From Candidatus Enterococcus moelleringii (lineage in GTDB: Bacteria > Bacillota > Bacilli > Lactobacillales > Enterococcaceae): a stretch of DNA of 64,000 nucleotides. Below the pieces are notes generated by a model. It made no database searches. It saw only the letters and a program-made list of their open reading frames with translations, and was not told where the DNA came from. The translations under genes were made by a program, and so were the position numbers. This document shows, one piece after another, positions 20,666-28,787 of this stretch. Numbering within the stretch: position 1 is the first letter of the stretch; the number at the start of each line of letters is the position of its first letter. The stretch is from the NCBI RefSeq assembly GCF_017377575.1, contig NZ_JAFREM010000002.1:1-64000 (forward strand). Reading direction: 5' to 3'.

Positions 20666-21187
20666 ATGGCAGAAGAAAAAGCAATTTTTGCTGGCGGCTG
20701 TTTTTGGTGTATGGTCAAACCATTCGATCAAATGCCGGGCATTCAATCAATTGTCTCCGGATATACTGGCGGACATGTTCCAAACCCAACCTATGAACAA
20801 GTGGGGTCGGGCTTAACTGGACACACTGAAGCGGTAGAAATTACCTTCGATCCTGAAGTGATTTCTTATGAGGACTTAGTAGAAATTTATTGGCAGCAGA
20901 CAGATCCAACCGATGCCTTTGGTCAATTCGCTGATCGCGGGGACTCTTATCGTCCAGTGATCTTTTACAATTCGCCTGAACAAAAAGCAGCGGCGGAACA
21001 TTCGAAGGAACAGCTGCAGGCCAGCGGACGTTTTGACAAACCGATCATGACTTCGATTGAGCCGGCTGAAACCTTCTATCCAGCTGAAGATTATCATCAG
21101 GACTACTATAAAAAGAACAAGCTGCATTACAAAATGTACAGCGAAGGATCTGGCCGAGCTGGATTTATTCGTAAAAACTGGAAATAG
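20666..21187 (+). CDS. msrA: Peptide methionine-S-sulfoxide reductase MsrA
   Basis: Cytosolic repair enzyme of about 173 aa that reduces the S-form of oxidised methionine. The catalytic motif GGCFWCM is at the N terminus with Cys12 as nucleophile, followed by the conserved SGYTGG and GHTEAVE blocks. I use ATG 20666, which has AAGGGG at 9-bp spacing; upstream in-frame ATGs would add a tail not usual for the family and lack a ribosome binding site. It stands as a single gene. Confidence 0.95.
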   Translation: MAEEKAIFAGGCFWCMVKPFDQMPGIQSIVSGYTGGHVPNPTYEQVGSGLTGHTEAVEITFDPEVISYEDLVEIYWQQTDPTDAFGQFADRGDSYRPVIFYNSPEQKAAAEHSKEQLQASGRFDKPIMTSIEPAETFYPAEDYHQDYYKKNKLHYKMYSEGSGRAGFIRKNWK

Positions 21188-21194
21188 ACACCGG

Positions 21195-21220
21195 CCTAGA
21201 GCAATGCTCTAGGCTTTTTT
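21195..21220. terminator. Bidirectional terminator between msrA and comC
   Basis: CCTAGAGC-aat-GCTCTAGG followed by CTTTTTT on the plus strand. The comC stop codon lies inside the stem, so the hairpin also ends the convergent minus-strand gene. Confidence 0.8.
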
Positions 21221-21901
21221 CAATAGCTGCAAAAGGCAAAGCCCGAGAAAGAGAAACGGCAGAAAAGGAATCTCCCGCAAGTTTTTCTTCCGCAGCTGTT
21301 GGTAACCATAAAAAAGAATCCCACTGGCTGAAGCAATCAATAAAATAATCAGCAGCTCATACATTAACAAAAACAAACTCCATAAAGCTAAGACCCAGAG
21401 ATCGCCAGTGCCCATACTGTCCGGCATCAGCTTTTGCAACAAATAAAAACAAGCGATGATAATCAAGGGATGGCTCCAGTGCAGCGGCATCTCTAACAAG
21501 AGTCCGCTTAGCACCAGCAGGCTCCCAGTAAAAAGAAAAATCTTTCCCTCTACAAGATACGTATCGTAATCAATCAGGGCTAAGACAAAGCTGCTTAACA
21601 CCCAGAATAATACCCAGAAGTTTTCCATACTGAGTACCGGCAGAAAAAGCATGAATAAACAACCCGTGGCAACTTCGCAAAATAAATAGCGAAGAGGGAG
21701 TTTATGCTGGCAATGGGTACAACGGACTTTCTGCAGGATAATTGAAAGAATCGGGATCATTTCCTGCGGGCGTAGTCTATGACCGCAAAAGGAACAATGA
21801 GAACCAGGATAGAGAATCGATTGTTGCCTAGGTAGGCGGTCAGCCACGAGACAAAGAAAAGAACCAACGATTGTGCCGATGAAAAACCATAGAATGTACA
21901 T
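21209..21901 (-). CDS. comC: Prepilin peptidase (ComC/PilD type)
   Basis: Membrane aspartic protease, 230 aa, that cleaves and methylates type IV prepilin-like competence pseudopilins. The N-terminal domain has the GSFLCLVADRLPR start typical of A24A peptidases and two CxxC pairs (Cys36/39, Cys61/64). The catalytic aspartates are in IDYDTYLV and MGTGDLW. About six to seven hydrophobic segments follow. The start ATG has GGGGGAA upstream. No pseudopilin genes are in the window. Confidence 0.9.
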   Translation of the reverse strand: MYILWFFIGTIVGSFLCLVADRLPRQQSILYPGSHCSFCGHRLRPQEMIPILSIILQKVRCTHCQHKLPLRYLFCEVATGCLFMLFLPVLSMENFWVLFWVLSSFVLALIDYDTYLVEGKIFLFTGSLLVLSGLLLEMPLHWSHPLIIIACFYLLQKLMPDSMGTGDLWVLALWSLFLLMYELLIILLIASASGILFYGYQQLRKKNLREIPFLPFLFLGLCLLQLLKKA

Positions 21902-21957
21902 TAAAATTCCCCCTTCATCTATATATACGCAAAAGATACTTTTTTTTGCCGAAATCT

Positions 21958-21986
21958 TTGTACTTTTGTTGAAAGTGTACTATGCT
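21958..21986 (+). promoter_or_regulatory. Candidate dps promoter
   Basis: TTGTAC (21958-21963), 17-bp spacer, TATGCT (21981-21986), about 27 bp before the ribosome binding site. No convincing PerR box is seen. Confidence 0.45.
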
Positions 21987-22019
21987 TGAATTGAGACAAA
22001 ATTTAGGAGGAATGCATTT

Positions 22020-22487
22020 ATGAAATTTGAAAAAACCAAAGAAGTATTGAACCAGCTTGTTGCCGATCTTAGTCAATTTTCAGTCGTGATTCACCAAACC
22101 CACTGGTATATGCGGGGACCTGAATTTTTAACGTTGCACCCATTAATGGACGATTATATGGATGAAATCAATGACCAATTGGATGTCATTTCTGAGCGCT
22201 TAATCACTTTGGATGGTTCTCCTTATTCGACTTTAAGTGAATGGGCAGAGCATACAGGAATTAAAGATGAAAAAGGCAGCTGGGACCGTACGATTCCTGA
22301 ACGGATGGAAACTTTAGTCGCAGGCTATCGCTATTTGGCTGATCTTTACCAAAAGGGAATTGAAATTGCTGGTGAAGAAGGCGACGACAGCACACAAGAT
22401 ATCTTTACAGGTTTCAAAACGGATCTTGAAAAGAAAATCTGGATGCTGCAAGCAAAATTAGGCAAAGCACCTGGAATTGATGCGTAA
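22020..22487 (+). CDS. dps: Dps-family ferritin-like DNA protection protein
   Basis: Twelve-subunit iron-storage protein, 155 aa, that oxidises Fe(II) with peroxide. The ferroxidase ligands are visible with canonical spacing: His28 in HTHW, His40, Asp44, Asp55 and Glu59. The ribosome binding site AGGAGG lies 10 bases before ATG. The gene is a single transcription unit between a weak promoter and a shared terminator. Whether it binds DNA cannot be judged, because there is no obvious basic N-terminal tail. Confidence 0.93.
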   Translation: MKFEKTKEVLNQLVADLSQFSVVIHQTHWYMRGPEFLTLHPLMDDYMDEINDQLDVISERLITLDGSPYSTLSEWAEHTGIKDEKGSWDRTIPERMETLVAGYRYLADLYQKGIEIAGEEGDDSTQDIFTGFKTDLEKKIWMLQAKLGKAPGIDA

Positions 22488-22540
22488 ATAAAAATGACTG
22501 TAGACCAAGCCCGAATGGGAGGTCTACAGTCATTTTTTTA
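22488..22540. terminator. Bidirectional terminator between dps and argH
   Basis: Long stem AAAATGACTGTAGACC/GGTCTACAGTCATTTT followed by T residues on the plus strand. On the minus strand it is followed by TATTTACG after the A/T-rich arm. Confidence 0.85.
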
Positions 22541-23917
22541 TTTATTTTTTAAAGCTTCTTTCGCTTGTTTAACTTGCCATTCTACCTGTTCAAAGCTGGT
22601 GCCCCCTAAAGAGGTCCGACGAACAACGGCAGTTTTCGAAGCCAAAGTATCGTAAATATCTTCTTCAATCAATTCAGAAATGGCTTGGTATTCATCTAAT
22701 GGCACATCCTGTAAGTAAATGCCTTGTTGCGTACAGCTTAGCACCAATTTCCCAACGATTTCGTGAGCTTGACGGAAAGGAATTCCTTTAGTTGCCAGGT
22801 AATCTGCCAGCTCAGTAGCATTGGAGAAATCTTTTTCAGTGGCATCATGCATGGTTTGAGTGTGCACTCTCATAGTGTCGATCATGCCAGTCATGATTTC
22901 CAGACTAGTTCCCACAGTATGGACCGTATCAAACATGCCCTCTTTGTCTTCCTGCAGGTCTTTGTTGTAGGCTAGCGGCAATCCCTTCATAACGGTTAAC
23001 AAGCCGATTAGATCGCCAACCACGCGTCCTGACTTGCCGCGGATTAGTTCCGCCATGTCAGGGTTTTTCTTTTGCGGCATAATCGAGCTGCCGGTGGAGA
23101 AGGTATCGGTTAATTCCACGAATTTAAATTCATGGCTGCACCATAAAATGATTTCTTCGCAAAAACGGGACAAATGCATCATTAGAATCGAGCTGTTGCT
23201 TAAAAATTCCAAAATGAAGTCCCGATCACTAACGCCGTCTAAGCTGTTAGAGTAAATGCCGCCAAAGCCTAGTTCGTCAGCGGTCATTTGACGATCAATC
23301 GGAAATGTTGTTCCGGCCAATGCTGCACAGCCTAACGGTGAAAGGTCAATCCGCTTCAAGCTTTCCGTCAAACGCTCCTGATCTCTTGTCAGCATGTTGT
23401 AATAAGCCAGCAAGTGATGCCCGAACGAAATCGGCTGAGCATGCTGCATGTGAGTATAACCAGGCATAATGGTTTCGGTATGTTCTTCGGCTTTAGCCAC
23501 CAACACTTCACGGAAGGCCGTAATCTTTTCAACGATGTCCTGCACATGTTCTTTCAGATATAAATGCATATCGGTAGCAACTTGGTCGTTCCGGCTGCGG
23601 GCAGTGTGAAGCTTGCCGGCTACAGGTCCGATTTCGTCGTGAAGCATTTTTTCCAAGTTTAAATGAATATCTTCGTTTTCAATTGTAAAGGTTAATTCGT
23701 TTTTCGCTAATTTTTCGGCCAACGTATTTAAGCCCGCGATGATTGCTTTGGCATCCTCCTCTGAAATGATGCCGGTTTTGCCTAACATCTTCACGTGAGC
23801 CAAGCTTCCTGTAATATCTTGTTTGGCTAATTGCTGATCAAAAGGAATCGATGCGCCAAATGCATCAATCCATGCTTCATTTTTACCGTCAAACCGACCG
23901 CCCCAAAGCTTTGCCAT
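22538..23917 (-). CDS. argH: Argininosuccinate lyase
   Basis: Last step of arginine synthesis: argininosuccinate to arginine plus fumarate. It has 459 aa with the fumarase-superfamily signature [12 protein letters not shown] and the conserved [13 protein letters not shown] start at ATG 23917 after GGAGGA, giving [12 protein letters not shown]. The in-frame extension to 24013 has no ribosome binding site of comparable quality. It lies downstream of argG on the same strand but is separated from it by 343 bp containing two terminator-like hairpins and a structured segment. Confidence 0.96.
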   Translation of the reverse strand: MAKLWGGRFDGKNEAWIDAFGASIPFDQQLAKQDITGSLAHVKMLGKTGIISEEDAKAIIAGLNTLAEKLAKNELTFTIENEDIHLNLEKMLHDEIGPVAGKLHTARSRNDQVATDMHLYLKEHVQDIVEKITAFREVLVAKAEEHTETIMPGYTHMQHAQPISFGHHLLAYYNMLTRDQERLTESLKRIDLSPLGCAALAGTTFPIDRQMTADELGFGGIYSNSLDGVSDRDFILEFLSNSSILMMHLSRFCEEIILWCSHEFKFVELTDTFSTGSSIMPQKKNPDMAELIRGKSGRVVGDLIGLLTVMKGLPLAYNKDLQEDKEGMFDTVHTVGTSLEIMTGMIDTMRVHTQTMHDATEKDFSNATELADYLATKGIPFRQAHEIVGKLVLSCTQQGIYLQDVPLDEYQAISELIEEDIYDTLASKTAVVRRTSLGGTSFEQVEWQVKQAKEALKNK

Positions 23918-24013
23918 AAATTTGTTCCTCCGCTTCATTATTAAAATTCCTACTATATATAAGACTAGCTGTTTTCCCTCAAAATGGAAACAGCATTTTC
24001 GCAATTCATTCAA

Positions 24014-24058
24014 AAAAGACTTCCCAAACTGCTAAGAAGGCCAGTTCGTGAAGCCTAA
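24014..24058 (-). terminator. Hairpin with T tract upstream of argH
   Basis: Minus strand: GGCTTCACGAACTG / CAGTTTGGGAAGTC forms a 14-bp stem with one mismatch, followed by TTTTTTG. Its arms resemble a hairpin downstream of birA (8585-8635). Confidence 0.6.
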
Positions 24059-24063
24059 GATAA

Positions 24064-24088
24064 AAAAAGACCGCCGAAACGGTCCTGT
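24064..24088 (-). terminator. Terminator downstream of argG
   Basis: Minus strand: GACCG-tttcgg-CGGTC followed by TTTTTTT. It lies at the end of the structured segment 24089-24250. Confidence 0.75.
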
Positions 24089-24250
24089 TTGCTTGGGAGG
24101 AGGCATCTTTTCAGATACCTCAGGATGAAACACATTGCTGGTTTCCTTATTTCCTTTCTGGAAAAGAAACTCACCTGAGAGCAATGGCAAGATGTGAACC
24201 GGACAGCCTTATTTACCGGCAAGTAAAAGCTGCCTCACATCTGGTTCACC
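24089..24250 (-). ncRNA. Structured intergenic segment between argG and argH
   Basis: Minus strand. GGTGAACC can pair with GGTTCACA, while the adjacent AGATGTGA can pair with TCACATCT, so two alternative long stems compete. CATTGCT pairs with AGCAATG, and GAGGTATCT-gaaa-AGATGCCTC forms a 9-bp hairpin. The segment ends at an intrinsic terminator, the outline of a regulated leader or of a stable 3' RNA. I do not recognise a known riboswitch. Confidence 0.4.
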
Positions 24251-24260
24251 TTGCATGTTT

Positions 24261-25469
24261 TTATAAGCTAGGTTGTTTAGTGCTGGCTTGAATTTCAGCA
24301 TTTACCTTCGTTGGCAGACCCCATAATTTAATGAAGCCGATTGCTGCATCTTGATCGAAGGTATCAGCAGAAGTATAAGTAGCCAAGTTTTCATTATATA
24401 AGCTGTTGTTAGACTTACGTCCTTCAACAATCACATTGCCTTTGAACATTTTCACCCGCAACACACCGTTAACGACTTTTTGCGATTCTGCCAAGAAAGC
24501 TTTCAAGGCATCCATGATTGGGTTGAACCATAGTCCGTCGTAAATCATTTGACCTAATTTTTGTTCGATAATTGGTTTGAAATGGGCCATTTCCCGTACA
24601 AAAGTCAAATCTTCTAATTCTTTATGAGCAGCCATTAGAACAGTGGCACCTGGGCATTCGTAAACTTCCCGTGATTTGATCCCAACAAGACGGTTCTCAA
24701 TGTGGTCGATCCGGCCAATGCCGTGTTTGCCTGCTTCGTTATTCAAAGCCATGATTAAGTCAGACAGCAGCATTTTTTCGCCATCTAAAGCCACTGGAAC
24801 GCCTTGTTCAAAGGTGATTTCCATAATTGTCGGTACATCTGGTGTTTCTTCTAATTCGGCAGTGATGTCGTAAGCTCCTTTAGGCGGTGTAGCCCAAGGA
24901 TCTTCTAGGATTCCGCACTCGCAAGCCCGGCCCCATAGATTTTGGTCGATGGAATATGGATTGTCCAAATCTGCTGGAATCGGCACACCTTTTTCAGCAG
25001 CATAGTTAATTTCTTCTTCACGAGACCATTTCCACTCCCGAACTGGAGCGATGATCTTCAAGTTTGGATCAAGTGCAGCAATGGAAACTTCAAAACGTAC
25101 TTGGTCATTGCCTTTACCTGTACAGCCATGTGCGATTGTTGTTGCGCCGGTTTGTTGAGCTAATTCGACTAATTTTTTAGAAATCAGCGGACGAGACAAA
25201 GCTGAAACTAATGGGTATGAATTTTCGTAGTAAGTATTCCCTTGTAAAGCGACTAAAACGAACTCTTGCGCGAATTCTTCTCTTGCATCAATCGCATAAG
25301 AAGCGCTGGCGCCTACTTGCAAAGCTTTGTTTTTAATGGATTCAGTATCTCTTCCTTCACCGATATCCAAACAACATGCTACAACGTCGTACCCTTCGTC
25401 TACTAACCATTTAATAGAAACTGAAGTGTCTAAACCACCTGAATAAGCTAAAATTACTTTTTCTTTCAT
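24261..25469 (-). CDS. argG: Argininosuccinate synthase
   Basis: ATP-dependent ligation of citrulline and aspartate, 402 aa, the usual length. The N-terminal ATP pyrophosphatase motif [10 protein letters not shown] and the citrulline/aspartate-binding segment [14 protein letters not shown] are intact. I start at ATG 25469, preceded by GGGAG at 8-bp spacing; the in-frame ATG 25490 lacks a ribosome binding site. The promoter has an ARG box, so repression by an ArgR/AhrC-type regulator is expected. Confidence 0.96.
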   Translation of the reverse strand: MKEKVILAYSGGLDTSVSIKWLVDEGYDVVACCLDIGEGRDTESIKNKALQVGASASYAIDAREEFAQEFVLVALQGNTYYENSYPLVSALSRPLISKKLVELAQQTGATTIAHGCTGKGNDQVRFEVSIAALDPNLKIIAPVREWKWSREEEINYAAEKGVPIPADLDNPYSIDQNLWGRACECGILEDPWATPPKGAYDITAELEETPDVPTIMEITFEQGVPVALDGEKMLLSDLIMALNNEAGKHGIGRIDHIENRLVGIKSREVYECPGATVLMAAHKELEDLTFVREMAHFKPIIEQKLGQMIYDGLWFNPIMDALKAFLAESQKVVNGVLRVKMFKGNVIVEGRKSNNSLYNENLATYTSADTFDQDAAIGFIKLWGLPTKVNAEIQASTKQPSL

Positions 25470-25515
25470 CCTGAAAACTCCCTTTTTCATTGAACTCTAA
25501 TTTTGTGTTGAGGTA

Positions 25516-25544
25516 ATCTTAGCACCATAAAATACAAAAATCAA
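25516..25544 (-). promoter_or_regulatory. Promoter of argG
   Basis: Minus strand: TTGATT (25544-25539), 17-bp spacer, TAAGAT (25521-25516). Confidence 0.7.
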
Positions 25545-25550
25545 CCCCTT

Positions 25551-25568
25551 TTTAAATATTTATACAAA
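25551..25568 (-). promoter_or_regulatory. ARG box upstream of argG
   Basis: Minus strand TTTGTATAAATATTTAAA agrees at 17 of 18 positions with the ArgR/AhrC half-palindrome pattern TnTGnATwwwwATnCAnA. It sits immediately upstream of the -35 box. Confidence 0.6.
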
Positions 25569-25672
25569 AAAGTTTTGTTTTAGTGTCTTTTTATGCATTA
25601 GGAGTTAAAGGGAAATAGATTGTCTTCTATAGTAGGAAAAGGAAAAAACTTGGTAAAGACAGCAGAAAAACG

Positions 25673-25701
25673 TTGACACGGCGGGCATTAGGAAGTATTA
25701 T
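25673..25701 (+). promoter_or_regulatory. Promoter of rplM-rpsI
   Basis: Consensus TTGACA (25673-25678), 17-bp spacer, TATTAT (25696-25701). Confidence 0.88.
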
Positions 25702-25707
25702 GGTAAA

Positions 25708-25786
25708 TGGTATTGTTTGCCCCATGAGAGCCCCGGAAACTCAAGTGTTTGTCAAACATTCGAAATTGAAATTGGAGGAAGAAATC
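25708..25786 (+). promoter_or_regulatory. Candidate L13 leader (ribosomal-protein autoregulation)
   Basis: An 80-nt leader lies between the predicted start site and the rplM ribosome binding site. It can form small hairpins, such as GTGTTTGTCAAACAT (25745-25759). Firmicutes carry a known autoregulatory L13 leader in this position. The assignment rests mainly on position. Confidence 0.35.
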
Positions 25787-26230
25787 GTGCGCACAACATA
25801 TATGGCTAAGCCAGGCGAAGTAGAACGTAAATGGTACGTAATCGATGCAACTGATGTTCCTTTGGGACGTTTATCAACTGTAGCTGCTACTATCTTACGT
25901 GGAAAAAATAAACCAACATTTACACCACATGTAGATACTGGAGATTTTGTAATTGTAATTAATGCTGACAAGGTGAAACTAACAGGTAATAAGGCTTCAG
26001 ACAAGATGTACTACCGTCACTCAATGTATCCAGGCGGATTGAAATCAGTCTCTGCAGGCGAATTACGTGCTAAAAATTCTCGCCGTTTGGTTGAAACTTC
26101 TGTTAAAGGTATGCTGCCTAAGAACACTCTAGGCCGTAAACAAGGCATGAAACTTCACGTATACGGTGAAGCAACACATCCACATACAGCACAACAACCA
26201 GAAGTTTTAGATATCACAAACTTAATTTAA
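25787..26230 (+). CDS. rplM: 50S ribosomal protein L13
   Basis: Assembly protein of the large ribosomal subunit, 147 aa, standard length. It shows the typical [16 protein letters not shown] start and the [15 protein letters not shown] end. The start is GTG 25787, with TTGGAGG at 9-bp spacing. The longer in-frame reading from 25673 would begin inside the promoter and is not coding. It is co-transcribed with rpsI (15-bp gap). Confidence 0.97.
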   Translation: MRTTYMAKPGEVERKWYVIDATDVPLGRLSTVAATILRGKNKPTFTPHVDTGDFVIVINADKVKLTGNKASDKMYYRHSMYPGGLKSVSAGELRAKNSRRLVETSVKGMLPKNTLGRKQGMKLHVYGEATHPHTAQQPEVLDITNLI

Positions 26231-26245
26231 CAGGAGGGAAATTCA

Positions 26246-26638
26246 TTGGCACAAGTACAATATAACGGCACAGGCCGTCGTAAAAATGCAGTTGCTCGCG
26301 TACGCTTAGTACCAGGAACTGGTAAAATTACTGTAAACAAAAAAGACGTTGAAGAATATATTCCACATGCTGACCTACGTTTAGTTATCAACCAACCATT
26401 TGGCGTAACTGAAACAACTGGTTCATACGATGTATTCGTAAACGTAGATGGTGGAGGCTACGCTGGACAATCAGGCGCTATCCGTCACGGTATCGCTCGT
26501 GCGTTACTAGAAGTTGATCCTGACTTCCGTCTTCCATTAAAACGCGCTGGATTACTTACTCGTGATTCACGTATGGTCGAAAGAAAGAAACCAGGTTTGA
26601 AAAAAGCCCGCAAAGCGAGCCAATTCTCAAAACGTTAA
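26246..26638 (+). CDS. rpsI: 30S ribosomal protein S9
   Basis: Small-subunit protein of 130 aa. Its basic C-terminal tail ending KASQFSKR reaches the P-site tRNA. The TTG start follows AGGAGGG. The last eight codons (from 26617) use GCG AGC CAA, while the displaced original 3' end at 37540 encodes the same residues with GCT TCA CAG. The 3' end of the working gene therefore comes from the integrated island, which restores the protein exactly. Confidence 0.97.
   Translation: MAQVQYNGTGRRKNAVARVRLVPGTGKITVNKKDVEEYIPHADLRLVINQPFGVTETTGSYDVFVNVDGGGYAGQSGAIRHGIARALLEVDPDFRLPLKRAGLLTRDSRMVERKKPGLKKARKASQFSKR
26589..26616 (+). other. attL: 28-bp core of the rpsI-integrated island
   Basis: Identical over 28 bp to 37512-37539. 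After eight to ten divergent positions the match resumes with TTCTCAAAACGTTAA. The core lies in the rpsI codons for KPGLKKARK. Confidence 0.85.
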
Positions 26639-26660
26639 AAACAGCTTTATATCAGTCTTA

Positions 26661-27955
26661 TCAGGCGTTTCGCAATTCGTTTTGCGAAGCGTCTTTTTTT
26701 GAGTTGACACCAAAGTTGACACCATTCCGGTCTGCAACATTTTGAGACAATTTGCGATAAGCAATTTCGCCCATTGGCATTTGGATCACATTAGGCGTAT
26801 TGACAAACGTTCGTGTGATATTTGTATCGCTATGAGTGAGTGCTTCGGAAATTTGCTCTAATGAAGCGCCCGATTGTTTTGCTAGCGTTGCACCTGGTAT
26901 GGCGAAGCTTATGCGGTGTTGCGTGTGCAAGGTGCTTGTGACGACGTTCTATGGACTTCATGCGATAGTTAAGGTAGTCAGTATGAAGTGGTTGGTTGCT
27001 ATTTCCTTTGTGATCTGTGTAAGTGAAAATCAGTTGTTCAGGAGTTTGTTCGATTTCAAATTGAGCAAGTTCTTCTTTTTGTTGAATTTTCCATTGAATC
27101 AGTAATTCTTTCAATTCAGCTGGGATGTGGAAAATGGTTGTTTTATTCCCTTTTGTGTTTTTCTCGTTGCCAAATTTATCCAAAGCTTTCGCAAGTGTGA
27201 TTTGGGACTTTGCTAAGTCTAAGTGTTTCCATTTCAACGCGTAAGTCTCAGATTTACGGACAGATAAGAAAAAAGTAAGTTGAAATAACAGATAATCTTG
27301 AAAAAGAAGTACACCATTTTGCCAATCGTTATGAACTGTATTCAACCATTCTTACAGTTGTTCAAACGAAAGGTATTTGTCTTCATCTTGTTGTGCTTCT
27401 TTCAACTGATTTTTCTTGTGGCTTTAATCCGTCGCAACGATTTTGCTAATTTGTTGAGCTCAATGTATTCAAGTTCTTCTGCCCAATCGAAAATGGAGTT
27501 GACGTAGCAACGCAAAGTCTTGAAATTAGCGTATTCAGCAGCCTTTTGCGTCATGACTTTCAAAACAAAGGCTTTTTTTTGTTAAGATAATTTAACGTGT
27601 ACTTTCCGAACATAGGTAAAATGTGTAAACGAAACACATCTTTCGTGTTGCTAATAGTTACTGCCGTTGGTGGATTCGTGTTGTTTGAAGTTAAACCTGA
27701 AGTATAGGCATCTAACCAAACATCATTGTAAAAATTTTTGAACAAGGCTTCACCACCTAGTTCAAACGCATTCTTGTCTTGATTTTCCCGTACTTCCTTG
27801 ATTTTGGCGTAAAAATCAATCTTGGCTTCTTTTGCCTCCTTTTTGGTTTTGTACGTTTTCGAATAAAGCTTTGCCACACCTAAAATTTCTTGCACATCTT
27901 GAGGGTAGTAGAGCCGTAATTGATAAGTATTGTTTTCTGTCTTTGTAATAGCCAT
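26661..27955 (-). pseudogene. Tyrosine-type integrase, multiply inactivated
   Basis: Minus-strand relic of a phage/ICE-type site-specific recombinase. The N-terminal part (27955 to about 27575) has the AP2-like arm-binding and core-binding segments, and breaks at a homopolymer run (27573-27580). The middle frame continues with QKAAEYANFKTLR. Another frameshift follows near 27409-27416, a TAA lies at 27352-27354, and a further frameshift near 26888-26897 comes directly after the RHT motif. The nucleophile position reads ITRTFVNTPN, with Phe (codon 26805-26807) where Tyr is expected. The catalytic Arg in SVRKSE and the HKLRHT motif remain. Non-functional. Confidence 0.88.
26663..26700 (+). terminator. 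Island-supplied terminator for rplM-rpsI
   Basis: Stem GGCGTTTCGCA/TGCGAAGCGTC followed by TTTTTT. It replaces the host terminator that now lies beyond attR at 37579. Confidence 0.85.
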
Positions 27956-28008
27956 AGTATTTACCTCCGAATGCGAGCCGAAACCAAATACTACATGGCT
28001 CTATTATA

Positions 28009-28176
28009 TTAGCTCCGGTGATTTTTTGCTAGGTTTGCTAACCATTCATCAATCGCAATTTTGTCGAAACGAGTCGAACCGCTAACGACGATTTTTGGTA
28101 AGCCTTGTTTAATCCAAGAGTAGTCTAGCGTATTGTTACTAATTTGAAGATAGTTACAAGTTTGTTTCTTGTTCAT
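28009..28176 (-). CDS. Excisionase-like small DNA-binding protein
   Basis: Fifty-five residues beginning MNKKQTCNYLQISNNTLDYW-like (actual DYSWIKQG), a MerR/HTH_17-type fold: helix-turn-helix in the first 20 residues, then GLPKIVVSGSTRFDKIAIDEWL. It lies directly upstream of the integrase, where Xis genes sit, and would direct excision. Its ATG overlaps the TGA of the preceding gene (ATGA), which indicates coupled translation. Too short for routine calling. Function is inferred from fold and position. Confidence 0.65.
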   Translation of the reverse strand: MNKKQTCNYLQISNNTLDYSWIKQGLPKIVVSGSTRFDKIAIDEWLANLAKNHRS

Positions 28177-28409
28177 ATAGCGTTGTTTTCGGTTTTGATT
28201 GCATACTCAAGATTCTTTGAAGTGTCAACGATGGCATAATGATACTTACCATCATCAGTGTCTCCAACGGAACCTGTAGAAACAACCTTGAGTTCAAGAA
28301 TAACTTCAGCCTTATACTCGTTTCCTGTGCGGGGACTAATCATCGGGATTTCCTGTGTGTCATGACCTAGCACATCTTTCAAGCGCGGATTCCAATTTGG
28401 TTGAGCCAT
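28173..28409 (-). CDS. Unrecognised 78-aa island protein
   Basis: Acidic to neutral soluble protein beginning MAQPNWNPRLKDVLGHD, with no membrane segment or known motif. It is translated between a 74-aa unknown protein (3-bp gap) and the excisionase-like gene (4-bp overlap), so the three form one transcript running toward the integrase. A ribosome binding site GAAAGGAGGTG precedes the start. Confidence 0.65.
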   Translation of the reverse strand: MAQPNWNPRLKDVLGHDTQEIPMISPRTGNEYKAEVILELKVVSTGSVGDTDDGKYHYAIVDTSKNLEYAIKTENNAI

Positions 28410-28412
28410 ACC

Positions 28413-28637
28413 TTATTCACCTCCTTTCAATTCTAATGACAAACGTTTTAACCAGATTTGTTTCATTTCATTAAATAAATTATCCATTACCTGTGTAGGT
28501 GAAATGCCTGTTGTGATATAAATGATATAGTCACTGTCATACTGTTTCATCATTACCTCTACATCTCGATTAAATTCAGCGTCTAGTTGTTCTTGAGTCA
28601 TTGCTTCTAAAATTTCTTTTTGGATCATTTCATTCAC
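28413..28637 (-). CDS. Unrecognised 74-aa island protein
   Basis: Small, mostly helical protein starting MNEMIQKEILEAM, charged, without cysteine or membrane segments. First gene of the leftward three-gene unit, transcribed from the regulatory gap 28638-28787 shared with the divergent 420-aa gene. Ribosome binding site GAGAGGACG. No family is recognised. Confidence 0.6.
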   Translation of the reverse strand: MNEMIQKEILEAMTQEQLDAEFNRDVEVMMKQYDSDYIIYITTGISPTQVMDNLFNEMKQIWLKRLSLELKGGE

Positions 28638-28719
28638 GTCCTCTCATTTTTATTGATGTTCCAACGTTGGATGATAGAGTGGATATTTGTGTTCCTCTAT
28701 CTGAATCTAGTATACTACA

Positions 28720-28748
28720 TTGTTTTTAGTGTATTTTTAGTGTAAAAT
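28720..28748 (+). promoter_or_regulatory. Promoter of the 420-aa island gene
   Basis: TTGTTT (28720-28725), 17-bp spacer, extended -10 TG-TAAAAT (28743-28748). It overlaps the repeated TTTTTAGTGTA elements. Confidence 0.65.
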
Positions 28749-28778
28749 TACAAGATGTAAAATAAAAAAATACACTAA
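28723..28778. promoter_or_regulatory. Operator-like repeats in the divergent island promoter
   Basis: TTTTTAGTGTA occurs twice in direct orientation (28723-28733 and 28734-28744) and once inverted as AATACACTAA (near 28768-28777). The repeats cover the rightward promoter and its start region and face both divergent units. Confidence 0.6.
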
Positions 28779-28787
28779 GGTGGTCGA

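Noticed and set aside
24059-24250. Glycine or SAM riboswitch
   Set aside because: Only short look-alikes (CTCTCAGG, GATGAAAC) are present. The ordered core blocks of either class are missing.
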